A DNA stretch of 64,000 nt from Achromobacter pulmonis (lineage in GTDB: Bacteria; Pseudomonadota; Gammaproteobacteria; Burkholderiales; Burkholderiaceae_B). The position numbers and the translations under genes were made by a program. The notes beneath the pieces are model-generated. The model was not told where the DNA came from, did no database searches, and saw only the letters and a program-made list of their open reading frames with translations. Each line of letters opens with the position of its first letter. Positions within the stretch are counted from its first letter, which is position 1. The stretch lies in NCBI RefSeq assembly GCF_902859765.1, contig NZ_CADIJV010000004.1:124001-188000 (forward strand), given 5' to 3'. Positions 17,435 to 24,790 of the stretch are shown here, piece by piece.

Positions 17435-18378
17435 AGACGCTGCGCGCGATCCTGCTGCTGCTGGCGGTGGCCGCGCTGGCCGGCGTGCCGTGGTACGGCT
17501 CGGACGTGCTTGTGCAGTTCGGCATCAACACGCTGCTGCTGGCGGTGCTGGCCCAGGGGTGGAACATCATTGGCGGTTACGCCGGCTATGCATCCTTCGG
17601 AAATTCGGTCTTTTACGGGCTGGGCAGCTACGGCGTGGCCATCGCCATGGTGCAATGGGACCTGCCCTTCCCGGTTGGCCTGGCTCTCGGGGTCGCTCTG
17701 GCGCTGGCGTTTGCCGTGCTGCTGGGTCTGCCCGTGCTGCGGCTGCGCGGCCATTACTTCGCGATCGCCACCCTGGCGCTAGCGCAGGTCATGACGGCCA
17801 TCGTCTCCAACATCAAGCTGGCCGGCCAGAATATCGGCCTGGTACTGCCGCCGCTCAATAACGATCCCATGTTCTATGAGTTGGCTCTGGGGCTGCTGGT
17901 GCTGGCGACCTTGACTATCGCCGCCCTGACTCGCAGCAGGTTCGGGTTTGGCCTGATCGCGATCCGCGAAAACGAGGAAGGCGCGGCCGTCATGGGTGTG
18001 AACACCACTCTGTACAAGGTGGCGGCCTTCGCCTTGTCGGGCGTGTTCAGCGCGCTGGCCGGCGGCATCCACGCCTACTGGATCACTTTCCTCGATCCGG
18101 AAAGCGCCTTCGACATCAGCCTGAACGTCAAGATGATCATCATGGCCGTGTTCGGCGGCGCGGGCACCATTCTGGGCCCGGTGGTGGGGGCCTTTTCGCT
18201 GTCGGCGGTGTCGGAACTCCTTTCCAGTGAAATCACCAGCGCCGCCGGCCTGTTTTTCGGCGTGGTCATCGTCGCCGCGGTGGTGCTGATGCCGCGTGGG
18301 CTGGCCGACCTGCGGCGCCGCCTGCGCAAGTCGGGCTGGCGCTATTTCGTCGAGAACATCCGGGCGCACAGGCTATGA
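17431..18378 (+). CDS. livM: Branched-chain-type ABC transporter permease (LivM)
   Basis: 315-residue second permease subunit of the LivM family. It carries the typical GYAGYASFGNSVFYGLGSY segment, the RGHYFAIATLALAQ stretch, and the ATPase-coupling loop FGFGLIAIRENEEGAAVMGVN. It overlaps its neighbours on both sides by four bases, so translation is coupled. Confidence 0.93.
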   Translation: MKTLRAILLLLAVAALAGVPWYGSDVLVQFGINTLLLAVLAQGWNIIGGYAGYASFGNSVFYGLGSYGVAIAMVQWDLPFPVGLALGVALALAFAVLLGLPVLRLRGHYFAIATLALAQVMTAIVSNIKLAGQNIGLVLPPLNNDPMFYELALGLLVLATLTIAALTRSRFGFGLIAIRENEEGAAVMGVNTTLYKVAAFALSGVFSALAGGIHAYWITFLDPESAFDISLNVKMIIMAVFGGAGTILGPVVGAFSLSAVSELLSSEITSAAGLFFGVVIVAAVVLMPRGLADLRRRLRKSGWRYFVENIRAHRL

Positions 18379-19109
18379 CCGCCATCCTCGACATCCGCAA
18401 TATGACGCGGCGCTTCGCAGGGCTGGTGGCCGTGGACCAGGTCAGCTTCACGCTGGGCGAGGGTGAAATCCTGGGTTTGATCGGCCCCAACGGCGCCGGC
18501 AAGACGACCCTGGTCAGTCTGATCAGCGGTACGCTGGCGCCCAGCCAGGGCGAGATCCTGTACCAAGGCAAGCTGATCAACCAACTGCCGGCCTACCGGC
18601 GCGCCCGCTTGGGCATTGGCCGTACCTTCCAGATCATGCGGCCCTTCCCTGGCCTGTCGGTGCTGGATAACGTGGCGGTTGGCGCGCTTTTCGGCCGCGG
18701 TGGCGGCCAACCCAAGCTGGCCCTGGCGCGCGAGCAGGCCCGGACCTGCCTGGATTTCGTCGGGCTGGGGCGCGCCGCCGGCCAACGCGCCGACGAACTG
18801 GGCGGCCCGGATCGCAAGCGCCTGGAACTGGCCAAGGCCCTGGCCATGCAGCCCAAGGTGCTGCTATGCGACGAGGTCATGGCGGGACTGAACCTGGTCG
18901 AGATCGACGAAGTCATCGAGATCATCCGCAAGGTGCGTGATACCGGCATCAGCGTGCTGGTCATCGAGCATGTCATCAAGGCCATCAAGAGTCTGTCGGA
19001 CCGGCTCCTGGTACTGCACCACGGGGAAAAGATCGCCGACGGCCCGCCGGACGAGGTGCTGGCGAACGCCGAGGTGGTGCAGGCCTATTTGGGCAAGCAG
19101 CGCGCATGA
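18375..19109 (+). CDS. livG: Branched-chain-type ABC transporter ATPase (LivG)
   Basis: 244-residue ATPase. Walker A is GPNGAGKTT (about residues 38-46), and Walker B is VLLCDEVMAGLN. The signature loop is ELGGPDRKRLELAKAL instead of LSGGQ; divergent signature loops are common in LivG proteins. The H-loop lies in VLVIEHVIKAI. It overlaps the flanking genes by four bases. Confidence 0.93.
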   Translation: MTAILDIRNMTRRFAGLVAVDQVSFTLGEGEILGLIGPNGAGKTTLVSLISGTLAPSQGEILYQGKLINQLPAYRRARLGIGRTFQIMRPFPGLSVLDNVAVGALFGRGGGQPKLALAREQARTCLDFVGLGRAAGQRADELGGPDRKRLELAKALAMQPKVLLCDEVMAGLNLVEIDEVIEIIRKVRDTGISVLVIEHVIKAIKSLSDRLLVLHHGEKIADGPPDEVLANAEVVQAYLGKQRA

Positions 19110-19828
19110 AGACCGCCGACGTCCCCGTGTTGAAGGTCGAGGGCCTGAGCGCTGGCTATGGCGAGCTGCCGGTGCTGCACGATATCTCCCTTGAAATACA
19201 GCGCGCGGAACTGGTCGCGCTGGTCGGCAGCAACGGCGCGGGCAAGACCACCCTGCTGCGCGCCCTGTCGTGCGTGTTGCCCAGCACGGGCAGCATCCTG
19301 ATGGAAGGCCGCGCGTTGTCCCGGCCCACGCCGGACGAGGCCTTCGCCCGCGGCATGGTTCAGGTACCCGAAGGGCGGCAACTGTTCGATCGCATGACGG
19401 TGCAGGACAATCTGCTGATGGGCGCCTACCGGCGCGCCGATAAGGCGGCCATCGCGCGCGACCTGGACAAAATCTATGGCTTTTTCCCACGCCTGTCGGA
19501 AAGGCGCCGGCAACTCGCCGGCAGCATGTCGGGCGGCGAGCAGCAGATGTGCGCCATGGCACGCGCGTTAATGGCCGCGCCGACGCTCATGATGATCGAC
19601 GAAATGAGCCTGGGCCTGGCTCCGGTGGTGGTCGAGCAGTTGATGGGCGTGCTGGCGGACATCGTGCGCGAAGGCGTCACGGTCCTGCTGGTCGAACAGG
19701 ATATTCATCTGGCGCTATCGGCGGCCCATCGCGGCTATGTCATGGAAACGGGCCGCATCGTGCATAGTGGCCCCGCGCGAGCGCTGCTGGACGATCCAAG
19801 GGTCCGGCAGGCGTACTTGGGAATTTGA
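19106..19828 (+). CDS. livF: Branched-chain-type ABC transporter ATPase (LivF)
   Basis: 240-residue second ATPase. Walker A is GSNGAGKTT, the signature is MSGGEQQMCAMARAL, and Walker B is LMMIDEMSLGL. The H-loop is in VLLVEQDIHLAL. Paired with LivG it energises uptake through LivHM. It is the last gene of the operon; the next gene is 126 bases away and unrelated. Confidence 0.93.
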   Translation: MKTADVPVLKVEGLSAGYGELPVLHDISLEIQRAELVALVGSNGAGKTTLLRALSCVLPSTGSILMEGRALSRPTPDEAFARGMVQVPEGRQLFDRMTVQDNLLMGAYRRADKAAIARDLDKIYGFFPRLSERRRQLAGSMSGGEQQMCAMARALMAAPTLMMIDEMSLGLAPVVVEQLMGVLADIVREGVTVLLVEQDIHLALSAAHRGYVMETGRIVHSGPARALLDDPRVRQAYLGI

Positions 19829-19954
19829 GTACGGCATCCGGGTTCCTCGACGCGCTTCCCGGCGCCCAGCCTGCCTTCTCCGCGAGCGAATCCCCGCACG
19901 CTTCTGGAGAAACATCATGTACCGTTACACTAGGGTCTTTGCAAGGGGACAGGC

Positions 19955-21343
19955 GTGGCGCGTTGGCGATGGCTACTTCTGCAATTCACGCGCAAGCTGT
20001 GGGTGCGCGCGACACTGATCGGCGCGCTCGGCATCCTGGCGGCGATGGCCGCGACCCTGGCCGAGCGCTACATGCCATGGGACTTGCCGGGCAGCATCAG
20101 CGCCGAAGCGGTCGACAGCATCCTGTCGATCATCGCGTCGAGCATGCTGGCGGTGACGACCTTCTCCCTGAGCATCATGACTTCGGCGTTCGGCGCGGCT
20201 ACCAACACCGTCACGCCGCGCGCGACGGTTCTGCTGATCCAGGACGGCATCACGCAGAACGTGCTGTCCACGTTCATCGGTTCGTTCCTCTTCAGCATGG
20301 TCGCGCTCGTGGTGCTCAAGACTGGCGCCTACGGGCCGCGTGGCCGGCTGGTGCTGTTCGTGGTGACCGTCGGCATCATTGTGCTGATCGTCATCGCGTT
20401 ATTGCGCTGGATCAACCACCTGATGCTGCTCGGACGCGTCGGCGAGACCACCGACCGGGTCGAGCGCGCCACGCGCGCGGCGATCGAGGCGCGGCTCGAC
20501 GAACCCTTTCTCGGCGGTCGCGAATTGCGCGGCGCCGGCCGCGCGGCGCCCCAAGGGGCCGAAGCGGTGCGCGCGGGCACGACCGGCTACGTGCAGTTCA
20601 TCGACATGGCGGCGCTGCAGGACGAGGGCGAGCGCGCGGGCCGGCCGCTCCATGTGCCCGCGATTCCTGGCACCTTTGTCTATCCGGATACCGTGCTGGC
20701 CTGGCTCGGCGCGCCGGACGCCGCGACTGGCACCGAGACGCGGACCGAAGCGCAGAGCGATCCCGAGGCGGACGCGGCGGCGCGCGCCGAGCGGATCCGG
20801 CAGGCCTTCAGTGTCGGCACGCGCCGCAGCTACGACCAGGACCCGCGCTTTGGCATCGTGGTGCTCAGCGAGATCGCGATCCGCGCGCTGTCGCCCGCCG
20901 TGAACGACTCTGGCACGGCGATCGACGTTATCGGCCGCTGCGCCCGCCTGCTCGCGCTATGGGCCGAGGGAGCGCGCGGCGATTCCGGCCAGTCCCACCA
21001 GCGCCGCCCCGCCAAGCGCGCCCACCTGCGCGCCACGCGCGTCCGGATCCGCCTTGCGGTCGCCGCCAAGCGGATAGCGGGCATGTTCGCCCGCGGTATT
21101 GATGTAGAACGTGTGGATATCGCCTTCGGAGAAACCTGCCTGGCGCAATTGGCGGGCAGCCTGGCTCGCTTCATCAAAGGTGTGAAAGCGCGCGGCGACA
21201 ATCAGGGACATCGCAACCTCCTCGTGAATCGGCCTGCCGGCGGCCATGCCCATCGCGCAGCAACCGGCGTGCCCGCGCGAAGTCCCGACGGCCGATCGAA
21301 CGGCGCTCAATGCTGCGAGCCAGGCTCGCGGGCGCCGGGATAG
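19955..21343 (+). CDS. DUF2254 membrane protein, natural C-terminus lost
   Basis: Starts at a GTG with AAGGGGA at good spacing. The N-terminal third holds paired hydrophobic segments (ATLIGALGILAAMAATLAE, SILSIIASSMLAVTTFSLS). The middle reads as a normal DUF2254 protein down to FGIVVLSEIAIRALSPAVND and about DVIGRCARLLALWAE near residue 335. After about base 20970 the frame continues for roughly 125 codons that are simply the antisense of the gene at 20957-21211 and the sequence beyond. Typical DUF2254 proteins have about 100 more conserved residues here. I infer a deletion joining two convergent genes. The function of DUF2254 is unknown; the product here may be unstable. Confidence 0.75.
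   Translation: MARWRWLLLQFTRKLWVRATLIGALGILAAMAATLAERYMPWDLPGSISAEAVDSILSIIASSMLAVTTFSLSIMTSAFGAATNTVTPRATVLLIQDGITQNVLSTFIGSFLFSMVALVVLKTGAYGPRGRLVLFVVTVGIIVLIVIALLRWINHLMLLGRVGETTDRVERATRAAIEARLDEPFLGGRELRGAGRAAPQGAEAVRAGTTGYVQFIDMAALQDEGERAGRPLHVPAIPGTFVYPDTVLAWLGAPDAATGTETRTEAQSDPEADAAARAERIRQAFSVGTRRSYDQDPRFGIVVLSEIAIRALSPAVNDSGTAIDVIGRCARLLALWAEGARGDSGQSHQRRPAKRAHLRATRVRIRLAVAAKRIAGMFARGIDVERVDIAFGETCLAQLAGSLARFIKGVKARGDNQGHRNLLVNRPAGGHAHRAATGVPARSPDGRSNGAQCCEPGSRAPG
20957..21211 (-). CDS. Small glycine-zipper stress-type membrane protein, C-terminus probably lost
   Basis: 84-residue product. The N-terminal half (SLIVAARFHTFDEASQAARQL, EGDIHTFYINTAGEHARYPLGGD) resembles small proteins with a ferredoxin-like N-domain followed by a glycine-zipper membrane hairpin. 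Here the sequence stops just as the first glycine-rich helix begins (ALGGAALVGLAGIAA), so I infer that the second half is missing. Its 3' end coincides with the point where the convergent DUF2254 gene stops making sense. GAGGAGG precedes the ATG at 21211. A strong sigma-54 promoter candidate lies at 21259-21274. Function unknown. Confidence 0.7.
   Translation of the reverse strand: MSLIVAARFHTFDEASQAARQLRQAGFSEGDIHTFYINTAGEHARYPLGGDRKADPDARGAQVGALGGAALVGLAGIAARSLGP
21259..21274 (-). promoter_or_regulatory. Sigma-54 (-24/-12) promoter of the 21211 gene
   Basis: The reverse strand reads GGGCACG, four bases, TTGCT. The consensus is TGGCACG-N4-TTGCT, so only the first base differs and the invariant GG and GC are exactly ten bases apart. 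The predicted start site is near 21247, giving a leader of about 35 bases. The adjacent rpoN gene makes this match more credible. Confidence 0.75.
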
Positions 21344-21603
21344 CGGCCGCCTTCCTCATATTCCGGCCCTTGCGGATGGGGCGCGTCATCGGCCCGCCGC
21401 TTGGCGGGCCCCGGTTTGCCGGAAGCGGGCCGGTCGGCGCCGAACTGACCGCTGCGGCGGGCGGCCTGCGCGTCATCGCGCGGTGTGTCGGCCTGCCCGC
21501 CGCCGTCGTGCGCGGGCGTGACGGCATCGTCGCGCGCCGCCGGCGAGCCGGCCGGGCGGGACGGCGCTGCGTTGCGGGTGTTGTCATGGTCGGACGAATT
21601 CAT
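21307..21603 (-). CDS. Small hydrophilic protein of unknown function
   Basis: 98 residues, almost entirely polar and rich in Asp, Arg, Ala, Gly and Pro, with no hydrophobic segment. It begins NSSDHDNTRNAAPSRPAG and ends with PQGPEYEEGGRYPGAREPGSQ. It is probably disordered, like many stress or desiccation-related small proteins. AGGAGA at good spacing supports the ATG at 21603. A sigma-54 promoter candidate lies at 21654-21669. I do not recognise the family. Confidence 0.65.
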   Translation of the reverse strand: MNSSDHDNTRNAAPSRPAGSPAARDDAVTPAHDGGGQADTPRDDAQAARRSGQFGADRPASGKPGPAKRRADDAPHPQGPEYEEGGRYPGAREPGSQH

Positions 21604-21653
21604 CTTGCTCTCCTGATCCACGGCGCCACTGCCAGCGCCCTTGCCCCGTGCCG

Positions 21654-21669
21654 AGCAAGCGGCGTGCCC
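21654..21669 (-). promoter_or_regulatory. Sigma-54 promoter of the 21603 gene
   Basis: The reverse strand reads GGGCACG-CCGC-TTGCT, one base away from the full consensus and with the required GG-N10-GC spacing. The predicted start is near 21642, about 40 bases before the ATG at 21603. Its -24 element lies three bases from that of the divergent promoter. Confidence 0.78.
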
Positions 21670-21672
21670 GGC

Positions 21673-21688
21673 GGGAACGCCACTTGCT
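21673..21688 (+). promoter_or_regulatory. Sigma-54 promoter of the 21746 gene
   Basis: The forward strand reads GGGAACG-CCAC-TTGCT. The GG and GC are ten bases apart, and the -12 element is perfect; the -24 element has two mismatches. The predicted start is near 21700, about 46 bases before the ATG at 21746. Confidence 0.7.
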
Positions 21689-21745
21689 CGGCAAGGACGG
21701 CGCAACGGCAGAACCTGCTGCCGCCGCCAAGCAAAGGAGTCATCC

Positions 21746-22129
21746 ATGTATCGGTTTCCCATCACGCTGTCCCGCGCCTTGATCCCGGCCACGGCCTTGT
21801 GCCTGTCCGCACTGGCCTTGCCCACCCACGCGCAGACCATGTCTGTGCGCAGCGATGCGCAGGTCGACCATCAATACGAAAAGGACAAGAAGCAATGCGA
21901 CGCCATGAAAGGCAACCAGAAAGATGTCTGCCTGCGGCAAGCCGAGGCCACGCGCGACAAGGCCAAGGCCGACGCCAAGGCCGCCGTGGAAAAGGCCGAA
22001 GCCAACCATGACGCGGCCAAGACCCGCAACGAGGCAGACTACAAGGTCGGCAAGGAGAAATGCGATGCCCTGTCGGGCAACGCCAAGGACGCCTGCATGG
22101 CTGATCTGAAGACGCGCCACGGCAAGTAG
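21746..22129 (+). CDS. Periplasmic lysine/alanine-rich helical protein
   Basis: 127 residues. A signal peptide (RALIPATALCLSALALPTHAQ) is followed by a charged region rich in Lys, Ala and Asp that looks like one long helix. Two Cys-containing motifs repeat in it: KKQCDAMKGNQKDVC and KEKCDALSGNAKDAC. This internal duplication of a K-x-C-D-A-x-x-G-N-x-K-D-x-C unit is clear. AAAGGAG supports the ATG at 21746. The function is unknown; the pattern suggests an envelope-stress protein under sigma-54 control. Confidence 0.78.
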   Translation: MYRFPITLSRALIPATALCLSALALPTHAQTMSVRSDAQVDHQYEKDKKQCDAMKGNQKDVCLRQAEATRDKAKADAKAAVEKAEANHDAAKTRNEADYKVGKEKCDALSGNAKDACMADLKTRHGK

Positions 22130-22142
22130 CGCGCCACCGGCA

Positions 22143-23510
22143 TCAGCGCGGCGCGTCCGGCCACTCGCCCGGCAGGGGGTCACCGGACGCAGCGTATTCC
22201 TCGAGCCGGTTGTAGAGGGTCTTGGGACTGATGCCCAGCAGCGCCGCGGCCTGCTTCTTGACCCCCTTGCACCGCGCCAGCGTGGCCAGGATCAGGCGGC
22301 GGTCGGCCTCCGCCAGGGTTTCGCCGACCGGCACGCTGACCTCGGCGCCCCCGGCCGCCCCGCCCGGCGACACCTGCGGCGTCAAATGATCGGCCTCCAG
22401 TTCGTCGCCTTCGGCCATGATGAATGCGCGCCGCACGAAGTTCTTCAGTTCGCGCACATTACCCGGCCATGCATACTGCGCCAGCGCGGCCGCGGCCCGG
22501 GGCGAGAACACCTTGTGGGCGCCGCTTTCCTCGTTTTGCGTGCGCAGGAAGCGGTCGGCCAGCAGCTCGATGTCCGCGCCGCGTTCGCGCAAGGGCGGCA
22601 GCGCCAGGGGAAACACATTGAGGCGGTAATAAAGATCCTCGCGCAGCTTGCCCTCCTGCACCGCCTGCTCGGGGCTGCGGTTGGTGGCGGCGATGACACG
22701 GATGTCGCAGCCGATCTCGCGATGCGTGCCGACCCGCATGAAATGCCCTGTCTCCAGGACCCGCAACAATTTCACCTGCAGGTCCAGCGGCATTTCGGTG
22801 ACTTCATCCAGGAACAGCGTGCCGCCATCGGCACGCTCGAAATAGCCCTTGTGCTGACGGTCGGCGCCGGTGAAGCTGCCGCGTTCATGGCCGAACATTT
22901 CGCTTTCGATCAGGTGAGGCGAGATGGCGCCGCAGTTGACGGCGATGAAGGGCCGCTGGCGGCGCGCGCTCAATGCGTGGATCGCGTGGGCCGCCAGTTC
23001 TTTGCCCGTGCCGCTCTCGCCGACCAGCAGGACGGTGACGTCGGTCGGCGCCACGCGCCCGATATGGCGGTATAGCTCGCGCATCGGCGGCGAGTCGCCA
23101 TACATCTTGCCGAAGCGCCCCGGCGCTTCGAACGGCACGCCCGGCGGCGCGTCGCCGGCGCTGGAAACAATGCGCGCCAGAATCGCATTGAGGCGCTCCA
23201 TGCAGATCGGCTTGACCAGATAATCGGTGGCGCCCAGCCGCAGCGCTTGCACCGCATTGTCCAGCGTGCCGTGGCCGGTCATCACCACCACCTCGGCACT
23301 GGCCGCAGCCACATTCTTGAAGATGTCCATGCCGCTGCCCTCCGGCAGCCGCACGTCGGTCAGCACCAGGTCGGGCGCCCGACGCTCGAGCTGGATCCAC
23401 GCATCGCGCACGCTGGCGGCGAGCGCGACGGTGAAGCCGCTTTCGCGGCCGATTTCGGCCAGGGTCTCGCGGATGGCGTCATCATCATCGACGATCAGCA
23501 GGTGGGGCAT
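22143..23510 (-). CDS. Sigma-54-dependent response regulator (NtrC family)
   Basis: 455-residue activator. The receiver domain (about 1-120) begins HLLIVDDDDAIRETLAE and has the phosphoacceptor Asp in LVLTDVRLPEGSG and the conserved Lys in DYLVKPI. The AAA+ domain follows with Walker A GESGTGKE, the sigma-54 contact loop GSFTGA (a usual variant of GAFTGA), and GGTLFLDEVTEMPLDLQ. The C-terminal Fis-type helix-turn-helix is CKGVKKQAAALLGISPKTLYNRL. The ATG at 23510 places the receiver domain at the N-terminus. It is divergent from the next activator and close to rpoN; the hybrid kinase at 26894 is the likely partner. Confidence 0.92.
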   Translation of the reverse strand: MPHLLIVDDDDAIRETLAEIGRESGFTVALAASVRDAWIQLERRAPDLVLTDVRLPEGSGMDIFKNVAAASAEVVVMTGHGTLDNAVQALRLGATDYLVKPICMERLNAILARIVSSAGDAPPGVPFEAPGRFGKMYGDSPPMRELYRHIGRVAPTDVTVLLVGESGTGKELAAHAIHALSARRQRPFIAVNCGAISPHLIESEMFGHERGSFTGADRQHKGYFERADGGTLFLDEVTEMPLDLQVKLLRVLETGHFMRVGTHREIGCDIRVIAATNRSPEQAVQEGKLREDLYYRLNVFPLALPPLRERGADIELLADRFLRTQNEESGAHKVFSPRAAAALAQYAWPGNVRELKNFVRRAFIMAEGDELEADHLTPQVSPGGAAGGAEVSVPVGETLAEADRRLILATLARCKGVKKQAAALLGISPKTLYNRLEEYAASGDPLPGEWPDAPR

Positions 23511-23673
23511 GCTCTCTCTCGGGGCCGTTGCCGGACCACGCGCCCGGCCTCCGTCGAGCATAGCCAAGCCAGCGCGGCGTGGCGCAAAAATTCGACAAGA
23601 TGCACCAAAGTTTTCGATTGCTTGCAACTGGACGCATACTCGCGGCGGCACGCCCCCTACCATGGTCCTCACC

Positions 23674-24621
23674 ATGGACGTCTCCAGCCTGTCCCCCATC
23701 ATGCAGAAGCTGGCCGCGCAGGTGCGCTTGGCCGCCGCGTCCGATGCCAGCGTGTTCATCGTCGGCGAAAGCGGCGCCGGCAAGGAAGTGGTGGCGCGCG
23801 CCATTCACGCGGCCAGCGGGCGCGCCGACCAGCCGTTCGTGGCCGTCAACTGTGGCGCCATCAGCGGCTCGTTGGCCCATGCCGAGTTGTTCGGCCACGA
23901 GAAAGGCAGTTTCACGGGCGCCGTGGCGCAGAATGCCGGCTACTTCGAGTCGGCCAGCGGCGGCACCCTGTTTCTGGATGAAGTCACCGAAATGCCGCCG
24001 GACATGCAGGTGCATTTCCTGCGGGTGCTGGAGAGCGGCACGTATCAGCGCGTGGGCGGTTCCGACCTGCTGCGCGCCAACGCCCGCATCCTGTGCGCCA
24101 GCAACCGGGATCCGGCCGCCGCGGTGGCCGCCGGCCGCCTGCGCCAGGACTTCCTGCATCGCCTGCTGGTGATCCCCCTGCGCGTGCCGCCGCTGCGCGA
24201 ACGCGCGGGCGATGCCGCGGTACTGGCGCAGCAATGCCTTGACGAATTGAACCAGCGCCACGCCACCGCCAAGAAATTCTCGACGCGCCTGCTGCAGGCC
24301 ATCGCCCGCCATGACTGGCCCGGCAATGTCCGCGAACTGCGCAATGCGGTGCAGCGCGCCTACATTCTTTGTGACGACCAGCTCGACGCCGCGCTGCCAC
24401 AGGCCCGGGCCGCCGCGCGAACCGAACTCAAGGATGGCGTGTTCAGCGTTGCCGTCGGCACGGCGCTGGACAATGCGCAACGCGATTTCATCCTGGCCAC
24501 GCTGGCACACCACGGCGGCGACAAACGTCTGGCGGCCGCAACGCTCGGCGTGAGCCTGAAAACCCTCTACAACCGGCTGGATATGTACCAACAGGAAGCC
24601 GGCGGCCCGGCCCCCGCCTGA
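23674..24621 (+). CDS. Sigma-54 activator without receiver domain (PspF/HrpS-like architecture)
   Basis: 315-residue activator that begins directly with the AAA+ domain, so no sensory domain is attached. Walker A is GESGAGKE, the contact loop is GSFTGA, Walker B is GGTLFLDEVTEMPPDMQ, and the arginine region is RQDFLHRLLVIPLRVPPLRERAGD. The C-terminal Fis-type DNA-binding part is GDKRLAAATLGVSLKTLYNRL. An ATG at 23662 in the same frame is an alternative start. It runs directly into rpoN, 169 bases downstream. Without a receiver it must be controlled by its own level or by a partner protein, as PspF is by PspA. Confidence 0.88.
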   Translation: MDVSSLSPIMQKLAAQVRLAAASDASVFIVGESGAGKEVVARAIHAASGRADQPFVAVNCGAISGSLAHAELFGHEKGSFTGAVAQNAGYFESASGGTLFLDEVTEMPPDMQVHFLRVLESGTYQRVGGSDLLRANARILCASNRDPAAAVAAGRLRQDFLHRLLVIPLRVPPLRERAGDAAVLAQQCLDELNQRHATAKKFSTRLLQAIARHDWPGNVRELRNAVQRAYILCDDQLDAALPQARAAARTELKDGVFSVAVGTALDNAQRDFILATLAHHGGDKRLAAATLGVSLKTLYNRLDMYQQEAGGPAPA

Positions 24622-24712
24622 GCGCCCGGCCGGCCGGCAATATTTACCGTCCCCTTGTAATCCTGAATCGCCGCCCAGCGGCGCCCGGTCCGTGTGCGCC
24701 CGCGGCGCGGGC

Positions 24713-24728
24713 AGGCATGATCCTTGCA
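24713..24728 (+). promoter_or_regulatory. Sigma-54 promoter upstream of rpoN
   Basis: AGGCATG-ATCC-TTGCA matches TGGCACG-N4-TTGCW at all but two positions, with exact GG-N10-GC spacing. The predicted start is near 24739, before the rpoN start. A sigma-54 promoter in front of a sigma-54 gene implies positive autoregulation. Confidence 0.65.
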
Positions 24729-24790
24729 TCAATCCAGGGATGCGCCGCCCTTCCGGCGGCTGCCGTTGGGAGAATTTCTTGGTATATCCG

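Larger units (their letters stand above)
21650..21692. repeat. Inverted repeat containing two back-to-back sigma-54 promoters
   Basis: GCCGAGCAAG at 21650-21659 is the exact reverse complement of CTTGCTCGGC at 21683-21692, and an inner GGCG/CGCC pair extends the symmetry. Each arm carries the -12 element of an outward-facing sigma-54 promoter, and the centre holds both -24 elements. The symmetry thus reflects promoter architecture and is not necessarily an RNA hairpin. Confidence 0.8.

Noticed and set aside
19905-20018. GGAGAAACATCATG followed by a 33-codon frame before the DUF2254 gene
   Set aside because: The ribosome binding site is good but the product is short and unlike known proteins; it overlaps the DUF2254 start. 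It may be a remnant.
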